Assembly: GCA_963978545.1 (NCBI GenBank)
Contig: OZ021731.1
Location: forward strand, 29,298,593-29,362,592
Direction: 5' to 3'
Origin: Linyphia triangularis
Taxonomy: Eukaryota; Arthropoda; Arachnida; Araneae; Linyphiidae
Length of the DNA: 64,000 nucleotides
The notes below the pieces were generated by a model, which saw only the letters and a list, made by a program, of their open reading frames with translations, did no database searches and was not told the origin of the DNA. Of the stretch, positions 11,061 to 21,910 are shown piece after piece (the stretch's first letter is position 1; each line of letters begins with the position of its first letter). The position numbers were made by a program, and so were the translations under genes.

Positions 11061-12225
11061 GTTAATAACTTAAGTACCCTGGTTTCAGTTTAATTATTGG
11101 TCTCCATATGGGATGAATATTGATTACAACTTGTTTTTATATTTTTAAATGTCAAAAGTAAATTAGTAGATAGTATCAATATTTAGCACTCACAAAGTTT
11201 CTATACTAATGCATAGTAGTTTAATCGAGGGGGAAAAAGTTATTAATTTAGATTGTGCTGTTATTTAAATGTTGATATTACAAACTAGCATACCTTAACT
11301 TGACAGAATTTCTTATAACATTTGTAAACTAAATAAATTGTATTAGTATCTGCTACAAAGGAATTACTTCCCTATAAAATTATTTGCTCATAGATTATAT
11401 TTTTCATATTGATAATTTCTATCATGTTTCGATTTGGCCCGTGAGAGTTACCAGCCCCTTGTCCAAGAAATTGAATATCAACTCTTCCGGTTCAGTATGT
11501 TTGTAAAATGAATTACTGTCGGAATATGCAGAATAGTATGGAAGTTCCTTATATTATTATGTATTTTCTAAGCCTGAATTCTTTTTTTAACTGCTCAATT
11601 TCAACTGTTTCTACCTTATTTTCAATCACCTCATCAGATGTTCAAAATATATGCATTTTGTTGCTGGTGAGGCATTCATATTAATATGAATTAAAGTTTT
11701 TGTTTCTTTTCCAATGAGATTTTTCTTGGTGTGCATTCTTTTCTCCTCTCACCGCTTCTGTTTTGCGTCAGCCATATCTTAGATTTTCTTCTGGAATTTT
11801 GATTTGTAATAACAGCTGAGTTTGTGTTTATTTATGTTTTTAATTTGATACTCTTGGGCTACTATATCTTAAATGCTCACTTAAAGGCCATATTCACAGT
11901 CAAGGAATAAATCACAGATTAAACCTGGAATATGAAATCCGAGAATTGAGGATCAGGATAATTGGCGGTTTATATTGTAATTCTATTCACAGTTGCATCT
12001 TAACCAGAGCTCAAATTATATTGCCGGACATGCATGTAAAAATTCAGATTGGGCATATAAATATTTAATCAAAAATACCTTTCAAAAAATAAATATTTTG
12101 TATTTTCACTTGCGCGGCTGTAATTTCGACCGGTTTGTCACTTTCAGTCGAAAGACGCGACTTGTGTGTTTCTCCCAGAATGTTAGTCTGCGATAGAGGA
12201 TTCATTGCTATGAATTGTATAAAGA
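11061..12225. other. AT-rich spacer, nothing recognised
   Basis: No repeat boundary or coding signal that I can support. The open frame at 11993-12196 has no recognisable motif. Confidence 0.45.
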
Positions 12226-12441
12226 ACCCATTGCGAACAGCTTGTCCACTGAAACTATAAATAATTTAATGCGAATAGGCATTGATGAAGTTTAGCCAGC
12301 AAACTTCGATGAATCACCAGTATTTGAAAACTGGTTATTTGCAACTACAGGAACAAGGCACGTAGAAGAGCATGCAGTTGAAATTGCTACCAGTTCAGAA
12401 TTTTTTGATTTAGATCAGAAAAAAAATCAACAAAATCAATG
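12226..12441 (+). pseudogene. Possible hAT transposase C-terminal remnant
   Basis: A degraded plus-strand frame contains STETINNLMRIGIDE, one stop codon, then NFDESPVFENWLF. This resembles the extreme C-terminus of some hAT-type transposases (…R…NLMRI.…F…..W). There is one internal stop and no identifiable terminus. The assignment is weak and rests on pattern memory only. Confidence 0.3.
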
Positions 12442-13949
12442 ATCTTGTGTATTGTGAAAATATTTTTTTAAAGTAGTATGTTAATATAATGTCTTTGCTT
12501 ATTTCATTTTAGTGTAAGAATAGATCAATATATACATGTTGTTAACGATAATTCTTTTTCATTCGATCAGTACTAGATACATGGTTATGAATGAAATGTT
12601 TAGGCATGTAAAAATTTTATTTGTTCATGTATTTCTTATAATACTAACATGCCCAATAGGGCACGTAAAATTTTAAAGATTTTTCGAGCCCTGATCTTAA
12701 CCTTTTAAAGCACAAATTTCTATTTTAGTAACATTTTGTACTGTCAGTCTTTATGAGAATAAGAATACAGAATATATGGAGTGTATTCTTTTCTGCAAAA
12801 AAATATTTAACTTTTGTAAGAGATAATTTCTACGCTTTGTGTTTTCACTGTAAAACCAGTCTGCGTATAGGAATGAATATTTTAAGTAAGTGGTTTCTGA
12901 GTAGAACTATTATGCTTCAAAGGGTTAACTACGAATTTCCAAATGCACTTGTTAACATTGTATTACAACTGAAAAAGTGTAACGAGAGGGTCATTCCACA
13001 CAAAATCAACCAATAAAAAATTAATTTTTCAACTCAATGTGTAGGAATGTTTTAATATTTTGTCTGCGTGTTGAACTTACTTCTGAGATGAAAACAGTGT
13101 GATTAAAAAAAAATTCTGTCAATTCCTTCTATAGTTACGAATATTTTAAATTTTGAAAAATTCCCGAATATTGCATAGTTTCACAATCTTTAAATGGCTG
13201 TAACTTTGGAACTATTTGACCTAAATGTTGGTATTTGTGTCATTTTGTTCAGTTTTTTTATGTCTTTCATTGAATATATAACATGATCAACTTATTGAAA
13301 CAATATTTTTTTTTTGTAAATTTGTCTTATACATTTTTCAAAAACTTGAAAACGGAATTTTTAATTTTTTTGAAAAAAACATATATTTTCACCAAATTTC
13401 ATGATGGTTCTCTTATTTTATTATAAATAAAAAAAAATTATATCTGTATGTAGGTTTGGGTATTTTTTAAAAAAAAACAACCTATTATCTGATGTTAAAA
13501 TGTAATTTGAGTATAAATTCATGTCTAAAATAATAATATTTTCCATTTATGCAAGTTTAGCTTAGTTACTAAACAAAATATTAGTGTTTATTTTGTTATA
13601 TTTTATTTATTTGGTAAAATTAACCATTTTATAGCAAATTTTTTTCCAAACTGTTACAGTACTTTTATAACTATTCTACTGTAATAAAAATATCTGTTCT
13701 ATATGCTTGTAAATTCTGTAAAACTCTTGCACATTACCATTTAAACTTAAGGGTTGTAATAGGTAAGCAATGTAAGGTGGTGAACTTCAAAAATAAACCG
13801 TTTACTTACATTCTAATGCTAAAAGTTTGCTAAGTTAAACTCCCACATTGCTGCAATGAAGCAGCCATCTTAAAACAGTATATTTTTTTTCTGGAGCAAC
13901 ATTTTTGTAGCTCTTATCTCCTGTTTCAGGACTTAGCATGTTCAATCTG

Positions 13950-14790
13950 TTGCAGTAATAGGATTCAATTTACACAAAATAAAGTTTTTTGGAACTGATG
14001 GTCTGCTTTTCTTGGATATGTGAATGATATTGATGGTCTTTTTGGATGGAAGGAAATAAACTTTAACCTCTTCTTTAACTTGATCTTTTAAAAGAATAAT
14101 TTTTTTTCATTGACAATTCTTTTCAGAAAAACAAATTGATTGTTGTTTTAGATGTGTTATTTGGTTACCAAACTCTTGCTTAAAATCTTCAAGTGGTTTA
14201 GCAATGGTCTCAAAGGTGCAACGATCAACAATAAACCATTGTTTATACGTGATATTTTTCATCATTCATATCTTCTGCAAGACATCCCATCAGAGCTTCT
14301 TTAAAATCATCAATTTTGGAACAGTTTTCATAGTTGTTTAAAACCCATGACTGTTCTGGAGGGGATTGCACATAATGTTAGCCATGCATTCTCATTATAT
14401 GTTGTAAGAGAATTATCAGATTTAAGTAGTTTGATTTTACGTAAATTACCTCTAGCAATCATCAATTTAATATTATGGAGTGCTATGCATACACACACAG
14501 AATGTGTACCACTGACACCAGCAATCTTACAGTTTTTCGGTCTCAACTCTGCAAACTTTGAAAAGCCAATTAACTTCTCATAAGTTTCCCAAAATTAGTC
14601 TCTTTTGTATATGAACTGTCTTACCTAAAGCATCCTTCCCCACAGAAACATAGTCTTTTTTCCCAGGCATATGTCTGCTTACTTCATCATCGTCATAAAA
14701 ATTCTTTACTGAAATAGTTGTTTGAGGAGATAAACTTTTACCAAGTTTTGAGACTGGAATCGACAAGACACCTTTTTCTTCAAATAGTGT
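13950..14790 (-). pseudogene. Decayed transposon-borne gene (family common in aphid, Hydra and spider annotations)
   Basis: The minus-strand frame from about 14790 to 14578 reads LFEEKGVLS, then NFYDDDEVSRHMPGKKDYVSV and HIQKRLILGNL. After a frameshift near 14580 it continues as FSKF, ELRPKNCKIAGVSGTHSVCVC and HNIKLM down to 14328. Further down, FLPSKKTINIIHI (about 14070-14030) fits the same protein. This order (DDE.SR.MPGKKD, QKRL.L.NL, FSKF.ELRPK.C..AG.SGTHSVCVC) is one I recall from many hypothetical proteins linked to DNA transposons. Frameshifts and stops make it non-functional. The biochemical role is unknown to me. Confidence 0.6.
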
Positions 14791-15058
14791 AACAAATTGC
14801 AGACTATTATTTCATCTGAATATTGATATTTACTTACATGACTAGAAAACGGTATTTTACACTCAAATGGGCCACATTCGATACTTTAATTGCTTTTTAA
14901 CAACATGTATTTTTTTTATATAAAAATTGTGCAGACAATCATACATGGACAATTCTCTGCTTTAAGCACAAGACATTTTAGCTCTTTTTTCTACTCATAA
15001 ATTAGAATTCTAAAATTATTATCAATCTAGCAATTTTGCTTTTGTTTTATATAGCTCT

Positions 15059-15214
15059 ACTTGGGGACAAAGTTATCTGGAAAAATAATTATTTTAACTA
15101 GGTCATGTATGCATTTATATTGTCAGACGCACTGTATCCTGTGCGTCAGACGATATAAATGTATATTTGACCTAGTTAAAATAATTATTTTTCCATATAA
15201 CTTTGTCACCAAGT
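15059..15214. repeat. 156 bp near-perfect hairpin MITE
   Basis: The arms ACTTGG(G)GACAAAGTTAT…TTAACTAGGTCA and TGACCTAGTTAA…ATAACTTTGTCACCAAGT pair almost throughout. Pairing continues into GTCAGACGCAC/GTGCGTCAGAC around an 8 bp loop (TGTATCCT). No coding capacity. If transcribed it would form a stem of about 70 bp. Confidence 0.85.
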
Positions 15215-15538
15215 AATATAATATAAAATGAAAACATAAGTATTAGATTCACCTTAGTTTTATAAATCTTATCAATTTACTAGAAAAAGGTGCCAAAATG
15301 TCCCATGCATCAGCCAGAGAGTTACTCACAGAATTTTTTTTCCCTATGATACCATGGAAGTACCATCTTGAAATTTTGCAAGAATGTTTGTAAAAGATGG
15401 TTAAATATAATATATTTTTTTCAAAAAAAATTAAAATTCCGATTTTAAATTTAAAAAAAACTTTTTTTAATTAAAAAAATAAATATTGTTTAAAAAAAAC
15501 TTTGTCATGTGTTATATATTTTATTAAAGACAATATAA

Positions 15539-15873
15539 TGGTGCCTTCCGGAGCTTAATCTTGACCGCGAAATCACCACTACCATCAGCAGATTGCGGAC
15601 GGGGCACATGAGAGGTATGAAGATCATGCCTGACGGCTCCAGAACTTATGCAGAATGCAGGCACTGCCCAGGAGTTCAGCTGGATCCGAGGCATCTCTTC
15701 AGTATCATCTCTGTTGCCTCGACCCTCTTCAACATCGATCTCAACTGCTGCCATGACACCCTTTATACCGATAAAGTCGGAGATGTGGCCCGGGCTGTGC
15801 TCAATGCCTTTGGTCCCATTTGACTTGTCCTATCACCTTTTTTCTGCACTTGTCACACGACAACAACAACAAC
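15539..15873 (+). mobile_element. 5'-truncated LINE 3' end with 16 bp target duplication
   Basis: The 335 bp insert is flanked by ATTAAAGACAATATAA (15523-15538 and 15874-15889) and ends in a (CAA)n tail. The frame 15539-15823 is open to a natural-looking stop and encodes the C-terminus of a LINE ORF2. It contains LDREITTTISRLRTGHMRGMK and a zinc-knuckle-like CRHCP motif in which the usual later Cys is replaced. It closely resembles C-terminal ends that I remember from orb-weaver spider RNase H-bearing elements, my strongest taxonomic hint. It is much GC-richer than its surroundings. Confidence 0.85.
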
Positions 15874-16152
15874 ATTAAAGACAATATAAAACTGAATAAA
15901 CTGACATAAATTTCAGCTCTCTAGGTCGATTAGTTCTTGAGTTACAACCATTTAAAGATAGTTAAATGATGCAAAATTTATGAATTTTTCAAATTTTCAA
16001 AAATACATAACTTTGAAACTAACTTTGAAAAAAATCTCAAAATATGATTTTTTTAATTCAATGCACTAATACTACATTTACACCAAAAATGAATAAAATT
16101 CATTGACCTGCCGATTTGACCATTGGTTGATTTGATGTGGAATTATCCGAGA

Positions 16153-16744
16153 GCTGTTATTGGTTGAAACTGTACCACATAATATTGTTTATAATTTGAA
16201 GTTAATCTATATAAATTTGTTTTATGCATATTTTTAATTACAGCCGTTGATTAAAATTATCAGCCAAAATGCTTAGTATAACTTACTTATTAGGTTAAAA
16301 ATTTAAATTTATATTGCACCAATACAACAGTAGTATACAGTAGTAGACATACAACAGTAGTAGAGTACAACAATTCATAGACTTACAGAACACTGAAAAG
16401 CTTCACCAATTTAATTTTTTTTTTTTTTTTTTTTTTTTAGAAATAAACTGACTTTATGTTAAAATTTTTTATAACAATTATAAAAAATTGCAAATTGATT
16501 GTCAGTGCAATAAACGATCAAAATTGAATTCAAGGTTGTCACAGAAAAAATGCACACTTAAGCTAAATATCATTTCTGCCTTAACATTTTTCTTGCCTGC
16601 TACAACACATGTATACATTCTGAACAACATTTCAGTTTTACATAATTGGCTTATTATAGAGTGAATCCTTATCATCCCATTTTACCTTTGTTCGAACCCA
16701 TCGGAGTAAATAAAAGAATTTCTCTCTCTTGCTACAAATATATA
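16153..16744. other. Spacer with T homopolymer
   Basis: Holds a T run (about 16415-16438) and irregular CAGTAGTA repeats near 16328-16370. Nothing else recognised. Confidence 0.5.
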
Positions 16745-17765
16745 CAGGTATAGAATAGAACAAAATAATAGAAACACCTGTAAAAGTATGCACAATTTTT
16801 ATTAGAAGGGAGTTGGAACACCGTTGGCCCAAATAACAGCTTGTATCTGAATTGGGATTGATAAATAAAGGTCGTGCTCAACAGCTCAACGTTTAAGTGA
16901 ATTCTCAGCCATTCCTGCTTTCAGAATGGTTTCGAATTCAGATAGTGTGCATGAAGGAAGAAACCGAGAACGTACATTGTTCTCTAAAACCTCCCACAAT
17001 GATGTTGAGATTTGGAGACTGAAGACACCACGTGAGATGTTCCACTTCATCATTAAACTCAGCGAGCCGTGTGTACAGGGGCATTGTCATTTTGGAATAG
17101 AGGACGTTTTCAACGAAACAGAGTCTGAAGCGCATAGAATATAAATAATCTGCAAAAAATACTGCAGTACTGTTTGCCTTTGACCATCCCCCTCAGAACT
17201 ACGGGTGACTCCAAGCTGTGTCAAGATATCTCTCCTCACACCATCGCAGAGCCCCCTCCATGCTTCACAGTAGGAACCAGACAATCAACATAAAATGCTT
17301 CTGCTGGTGTTCGCCAGATGATCCCACCTTCAGTGGTATGAAATAATGCAAATGATGATTCGTCAGACCAAATTACCTGTTCCCATTGCTGTTGTGTCCA
17401 GTTGTGGTGGTCTTGGAGCCATTATCATTGCTTCCTAGCATTCTGCGGCGACACTAACGGCTTTAGGATGGCTACTCTGCAATGAATGTTCGCAGCATGC
17501 TGCTTGGTGGAGATGAATTTTCACCGCGGAGATTATCTGCAGTAGTGTAGTCTTATGCTTTTGGGCTACTATCCTCTTTAATGTTCGTCTATCCCGGTCG
17601 GTCAACTTCGACTCGCACAACTCTCACACTGGCAAATGCTCGATTGACTCCTACCCTTTCACTGCTTAGGTGGGAGACTGTTGTGACACGTGGCAAAGCT
17701 GTATTGGATGTTCGAAGTATGGCTCATTTTGAAATGGGTGTTCCTATTATTTTCTCCCATACCTG
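16745..17765 (-). mobile_element. Decayed Tc1-family transposon
   Basis: The inverted ends CAGGTATAGAATAGAACAAA and (reverse strand) CAGGTATGGGAGAAAATAAT are followed by AATAG(A/G)AACACC on both sides, with TA on each flank, the Tc1/mariner target duplication. The length of 1021 bp is short for a full Tc1 element (about 1.3-1.6 kb), so there are internal deletions. Confidence 0.9.
16900..17480 (-). pseudogene. Tc1-type transposase pseudogene
   Basis: Minus-strand pieces in different frames give the family's signature segments in order: QVIWSDESSFALF with the first catalytic Asp region (about 17390-17350), GGIIWRTP, CLVPTVKHGGGSAMV (about 17290-17240), then DNAP.HT with the second Asp (about 17085), and QSPNLNII near 17000. 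Several frameshifts and stops separate them, so no active transposase is possible. Confidence 0.85.
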
Positions 17766-17767
17766 TA

Positions 17768-18840
17768 TATATTATATATTTAAAATTTTGTATAAGGTAA
17801 ATACAATGTATAAAGAGTTTTTACCGTATTTTAGTTTTTAAATACCAATTTTTAATACTGAAAAGTGAATGACTATTAATTACCCAAGCAGGGGCGCAAC
17901 CAGAAAATGTTTGTGGGAGGGGTTTTCAATTGAGTCTTTAGTTTGCTTCAGTGTTTCTCTGTATTAAAAACAATTTTCATGCAGAAATTTCTCATTTCAT
18001 ATTTGTCGCATATCATTAATATTTTTGGAGCTTCTTAATCTGTCACCTACATATGATGAAATATTAGAACAGTTTTTGTCCAGTATTCGAATTATACAGA
18101 ACACTACAACATGGGATTACATTTTATCTAGATCCCTTATTATACATTATATCTAGATTATAGATTAGAGAAAGTGTAATAGATTCACGTGAACGAACAC
18201 TAATATTACTGACCATGTAGCACCGAAACACTATTGCAACATGTTTAAAACGAAAAACATCCATGTATATAAAATTTTTTTAATGAAAGTTTATATTCGA
18301 CCAAACTAACAATTAAAGGAATTAATTAAGTAGACCAAAAATTTATGCAGTATAGCATCCTTTTTATCATTTTAGAGAAAATTAATAGACCTGACATTTT
18401 TTAATATAAATAAAATATCAAATATTTCTTTAGTGCAAAACTAAGAAATAGCTTTCATAATAGATAATTAGTCTGACATTGAAATTTAACTTACTAATTC
18501 AAAAAGTTGTAATTTCGTATAAAAATTTCAAATATTCGTCCGGTAACAGACCTCTGATATTTTTTAGTTTTGTGGCGTAACAGCTTCACAAGTCTAAGTG
18601 TTAATTTAAATCTTGCTATGAAAACATGTGCAAAACATATGCAAGAACTAATGTTAATCACCAACAATGATTAATTTTATTTTCAAAAATGCCTTAAATT
18701 TGAAAACCACCCACACACAAGTATTCAGCAAGACAATACCATACCCATGTCTTACCTCTCATGAACTTGGTGTCTTTACTCTCTAGGACACAGGAAGCCT
18801 TTGTTTTTGTATTGCGGTGTAGTAAGATTTTGGGTAATTT
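17768..18840. other. AT-rich spacer, nothing recognised
   Basis: No supported coding, RNA or repeat structure. Confidence 0.5.
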
Positions 18841-19200
18841 TACTATACTAAACTCCAACTTAACTTGACATCACTAGACGATAGATCTTCACCGTGCTCA
18901 TAGGCAATTAATCCATTTTAGCGGAGTGAAGACATAATTATCGCCAAACCTTATAGCCTTTTGTTCTCTACAGGGTTGATGGGCTGAGTTTCCTAGCGTG
19001 TTTTTTTTCTTGTGGGATGGGAGAAGAATGAAAAGGGAATAGGGTGATACAGTATTCCTGTCCATCCCGTATGTCGAACAAAAGGCTGTATGGTTTGGTG
19101 AGCATTATGCTTTCACGCCACCAAAATGGATAAATTGCATATGAGCACTGTGACGATCTACCATCTAGTGATGTCAAGTTAAGTTGAAGTTTAGTATAGT
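18841..19200. mobile_element. Fold-back MITE, 360 bp
   Basis: TACTATACTAAACTCCAACT at the left is mirrored by AGTTGAAGTTTAGTATAGT at the right. Arms continue inward through TTAACTTGACATCACTAGA/ATCTAGTGATGTCAAGTTAA and ATAGCCTTTTGTT/AACAAAAGGCTGT, leaving a central loop of about 100 bp. No coding capacity. Confidence 0.85.
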
Positions 19201-19233
19201 TGAAATTAAATTTGCATAGTCCAGCGCATTTAT

Positions 19234-19701
19234 TAGGGATGCACCAAATAGTGATTTTAGCCGAATAACAAATATTTGGCCAATGGACAGGCTGATGTAT
19301 TCTTTCCTATGAAACTTGTCTTGATAACTACTAATAATAAAAAATAGGATCAAATTATAAAAGCAGATGACTGGACCTTCATTGATGACAATCATCTTGA
19401 CAAGGAAAGGTTAAATAACAAAAATAACTGTTCTCAAATCTTTAAAACTATTGAAGAGGACACATCTCATGTCGTATATATATTTAAAGGCCCTGGTACT
19501 TCCTGAAATTCATGAAAAAAACAAAAACATTCCAAAATTGCTGTGGATGTGCCTTATAAGGTTTGACATTTTTTAAATATTGTATATCGTATTTCTATAG
19601 AGTGTTACTCTGCAATAATAAATTGGAAATAAATAAAAATAAAAAGTTATTAGGCCAAACTAAATATTCTGCTCTATGGCCAAATACTTGGTGATTCCCT
19701 A
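19234..19701. mobile_element. Probable hAT-type non-autonomous element
   Basis: The ends TAGGGATGCACCAAATA and (reverse strand) TAGGGAATCACCAAGTATT form imperfect inverted repeats followed on both sides by TTTGGCC. The flanking octamers GCATTTAT and CAGTTTAT are only partly alike, as in an old insertion. No transposase domain is recognisable in the 468 bp body. Confidence 0.55.
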
Positions 19702-21320
19702 CAGTTTATATTACAATTTTTTTTATATACATTGAATGTTTCATTAGTAAGATCGTTATTTGACATATATTGCATCCATATAAAGTGATTTGAGAGTTAT
19801 TTGTTTGAACCAAGACATTATAAATCGTTTTTTCGTCATTGTTTGCCATCAATAATAATGGATCCTCCCGAAACATGAAAAATGCATGTCACAACATTAT
19901 ACCACTTTAGGAAGAAGAAATACAAAAATAATGAATTGTTTTTTAATAACTTTTTCATGTTTCAGGCTCTCTCATTAATGGCATATTGAAATTTTTCTTA
20001 TTGAAGTGTGCTTAAAAATGTATAAAACGTCCAATAGTCATTTTCCTGGCTTGTCATTAGAGCCATCTTTCCTGTTATAAATGTTAAATAAATTAATAAT
20101 CAAACTAATATTCCAACAATAATTAATTTAGTGCATTTATAATAAAGTGTTTTATACAATGGAAAATAATTTCATTATTATTATTTATTTTTTTAAATTT
20201 CTAAAATGCATGTCACTAAACAAAGCATCATTGTCCTGGCATATTGCATTACACTCAATACTTGAACTACAAGAGATAGCTGCATTCTATTTTTTGTGCC
20301 GATTCCAAGAATTTTTGTTTGTTAAGTTATCTGTATGAAAAATTATTCTCGATTGGCATATTTTTTTTACGGAATTTTGAAGTTCTATTCCACAGACTTA
20401 TGTTTAATTCGCACATTTTTCTGGCACATACAAATAATACTAAATATGTAGAATTTTTTTTTATATTGCTACTACTATATAGAATACATAATAAAGTTAC
20501 CTTTTCTAAAATATATATATTAACTTTAAAAATTGTGTCAGCTTTTAATTACATCAATTTCTTATGTTCTGGCATAAATCAGGATAATGATGCTTGTTAT
20601 TTATTTCAAATATAATTAAAATTGATATTTAGTTTAACAGTGTCCCACTGCTATTGTAGTAATCAAATTTGATTTTTGATTTTTTTTTTTGTTATTTTAA
20701 TTGATTGGCATTTTTTAAATCACCTTATTTAAAAAATTTTATATTATGAACATCATTGTCTTACCATAGGGATTTTTTTAATATTTTTTCCTACTCACAA
20801 TTAACAAATTTTTGCGTCTAAATAATAACAAAGAATATATAACATACGTTTTGGCATTCTTTTTTAAAAAAATATTTTAATATTGAAAAGTTGCCTGTGT
20901 CCGAAGAATGGCCCTAATATATTGTCTTCATTTTTGCATGACTTTATTTTTATGTGTTTGTCTGTGTGTATTCACTTTTAAAGTGCAAGTGTTTAAATTT
21001 AAAGGCAGTAAAGCGTCCAATACATTTAAAAATGAATTACACATACATACAAACTCAATAAAAAACTACAAAATAATAAAAAGTGTAAATAAATGAGTAT
21101 AAAATTCCATTAATTATTTGTGTTAAACATTTTTAATCTAATCTCCATAAAGAGTATTTCCAAGGTTATATAAATTTCACAAACAATTGTAAAGTTGCTA
21201 TTATTGAGTTTAGTGAAATAAATGCACATTTTTTTTTTAAATTTTTATCTTATGTAAATTGTGGTCTGAGAGTATGGTCGCTTGAAGCAAGTTCCATTAA
21301 TTTCTTTTTCTTTCTTACAG
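19702..21320. other. Presumed intron upstream of CBP-like exon 1, nothing recognised
   Basis: Very AT-rich, with long T and A runs. I looked for the exon that should encode the first half of the ZZ finger (CxxC…W/YHC) and did not find it here or further left. The preceding exon is probably outside the window. Confidence 0.4.
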
Positions 21321-21647
21321 GATTTTGATTTGCGTATAAATTGTTTTGATAAACCTAACCGCAATCATAAAATGGAAAAATTTGGTTTTGGTTTGGATGA
21401 TGTCCCTGGAACATGTGATCCAAATCTAACAAGTGTTCAAGAGACAAAAAGATTAGTTCTTCAAAGTTGTCTTCAATCACTATATCATGCAAGTGAATGT
21501 ATAGATGCGATTTGCCATTTTCCAAAGTGCCAACAAATGAAAATGATGTTGCGACATGCAAAGAGTTGCAAAATAAACATCAATGGTTGCTGTTCAATTT
21601 GCAAACCGTTTCTTAACATATGTTCTTACCATGCAATGTCTTGTGAG
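21321..21647 (+). CDS. CBP/p300-like exon 1: ZZ finger tail plus TAZ2 domain
   Basis: The exon is bounded by a pyrimidine-rich acceptor (TTTCTTACAG) and the donor GAG|GTAATT. It is 109 codons, phase 0 at both ends, with no stop. It begins DFDLRINCFDK then HKMEKFGFGLDD, matching the end of the CBP/p300 ZZ domain and the linker after it. It continues into TAZ2, a zinc-bound protein-interaction domain that binds transcription-factor activation domains in the nucleus. Zinc site 1 (H-x3-C-x4-C-x4-C: HASEC…C…C) and site 2 (HAKSC, then C-x7-C-x2-C ending CSIC) are complete. The His and first Cys of site 3 (HAMSC) are here; its last two Cys are in exon 2. Oddities: the ZZ tail has Arg where CBP has Cys (DLRINC for DLCINC), and NRNH where p300 has two His. 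So it may be a diverged paralogue rather than the sole nejire orthologue. Confidence 0.88.
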
Positions 21648-21740
21648 GTAATTAAGTTTATGACACTCCAAAATATGTCCACTAAAGGACTTGTCACGAT
21701 TGGTAAGACAAAACGATATGATGACAATATTATTTATTAG

Positions 21741-21910
21741 CAGACGATCACTCTTCGTTAGTTTTCACTAGAGTGGCGTCAAGACACCATATAATAGCAA
21801 ATGGTCATGCGCCAGAAGTCCCAATATGTCCAGCTTGTTTCGTTAGGATTGCTAACGGAAACTTGCTGTACGAATTGGCGGGATATCACTCGAAAAATGA
21901 TTTACGCAAT
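21741..21910 (+). other. Exon-like open segment of unknown identity
   Basis: A frame open from 21725 to beyond 21910 is GC-richer than its surroundings. It contains SSLVFTRVASRHHIIANG, then a CPAC pair (…VPICPACFVRI…) and LLYELAGYH. It has an AG at 21739-21740 and a strong donor-like AAT|GTATGT at 21910/21911. The phase (the frame needs one base from the previous exon) does not fit exon 1, which ends in phase 0. It could be an alternative exon, an inserted retroposed fragment or chance. I recognise no family. Confidence 0.3.

Larger units (their letters stand above)
12988..16148 (-). mobile_element. 3.2 kb DNA transposon with long inverted ends and GAGA target duplication
   Basis: The left end GGGTCATTCCACACAAAATC and the right end (reverse strand GGATAATTCCACATCAAATC) match. 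Subterminal sequences are also mirrored: a TTTAAATGG.TGTAACT block followed by a GACCTA word near 13190-13240 reappears inverted near 15920-15960. GAGA flanks both ends (12984-12987 and 16149-16152). The element carries the remains of a minus-strand gene, with a small palindrome and a LINE fragment nested in its right half. I cannot name the superfamily. Confidence 0.7.

Noticed and set aside
14347..14583. Plus-strand 78-codon frame
   Set aside because: It is antisense to the transposon gene remnant, whose minus-strand motifs are recognisable.
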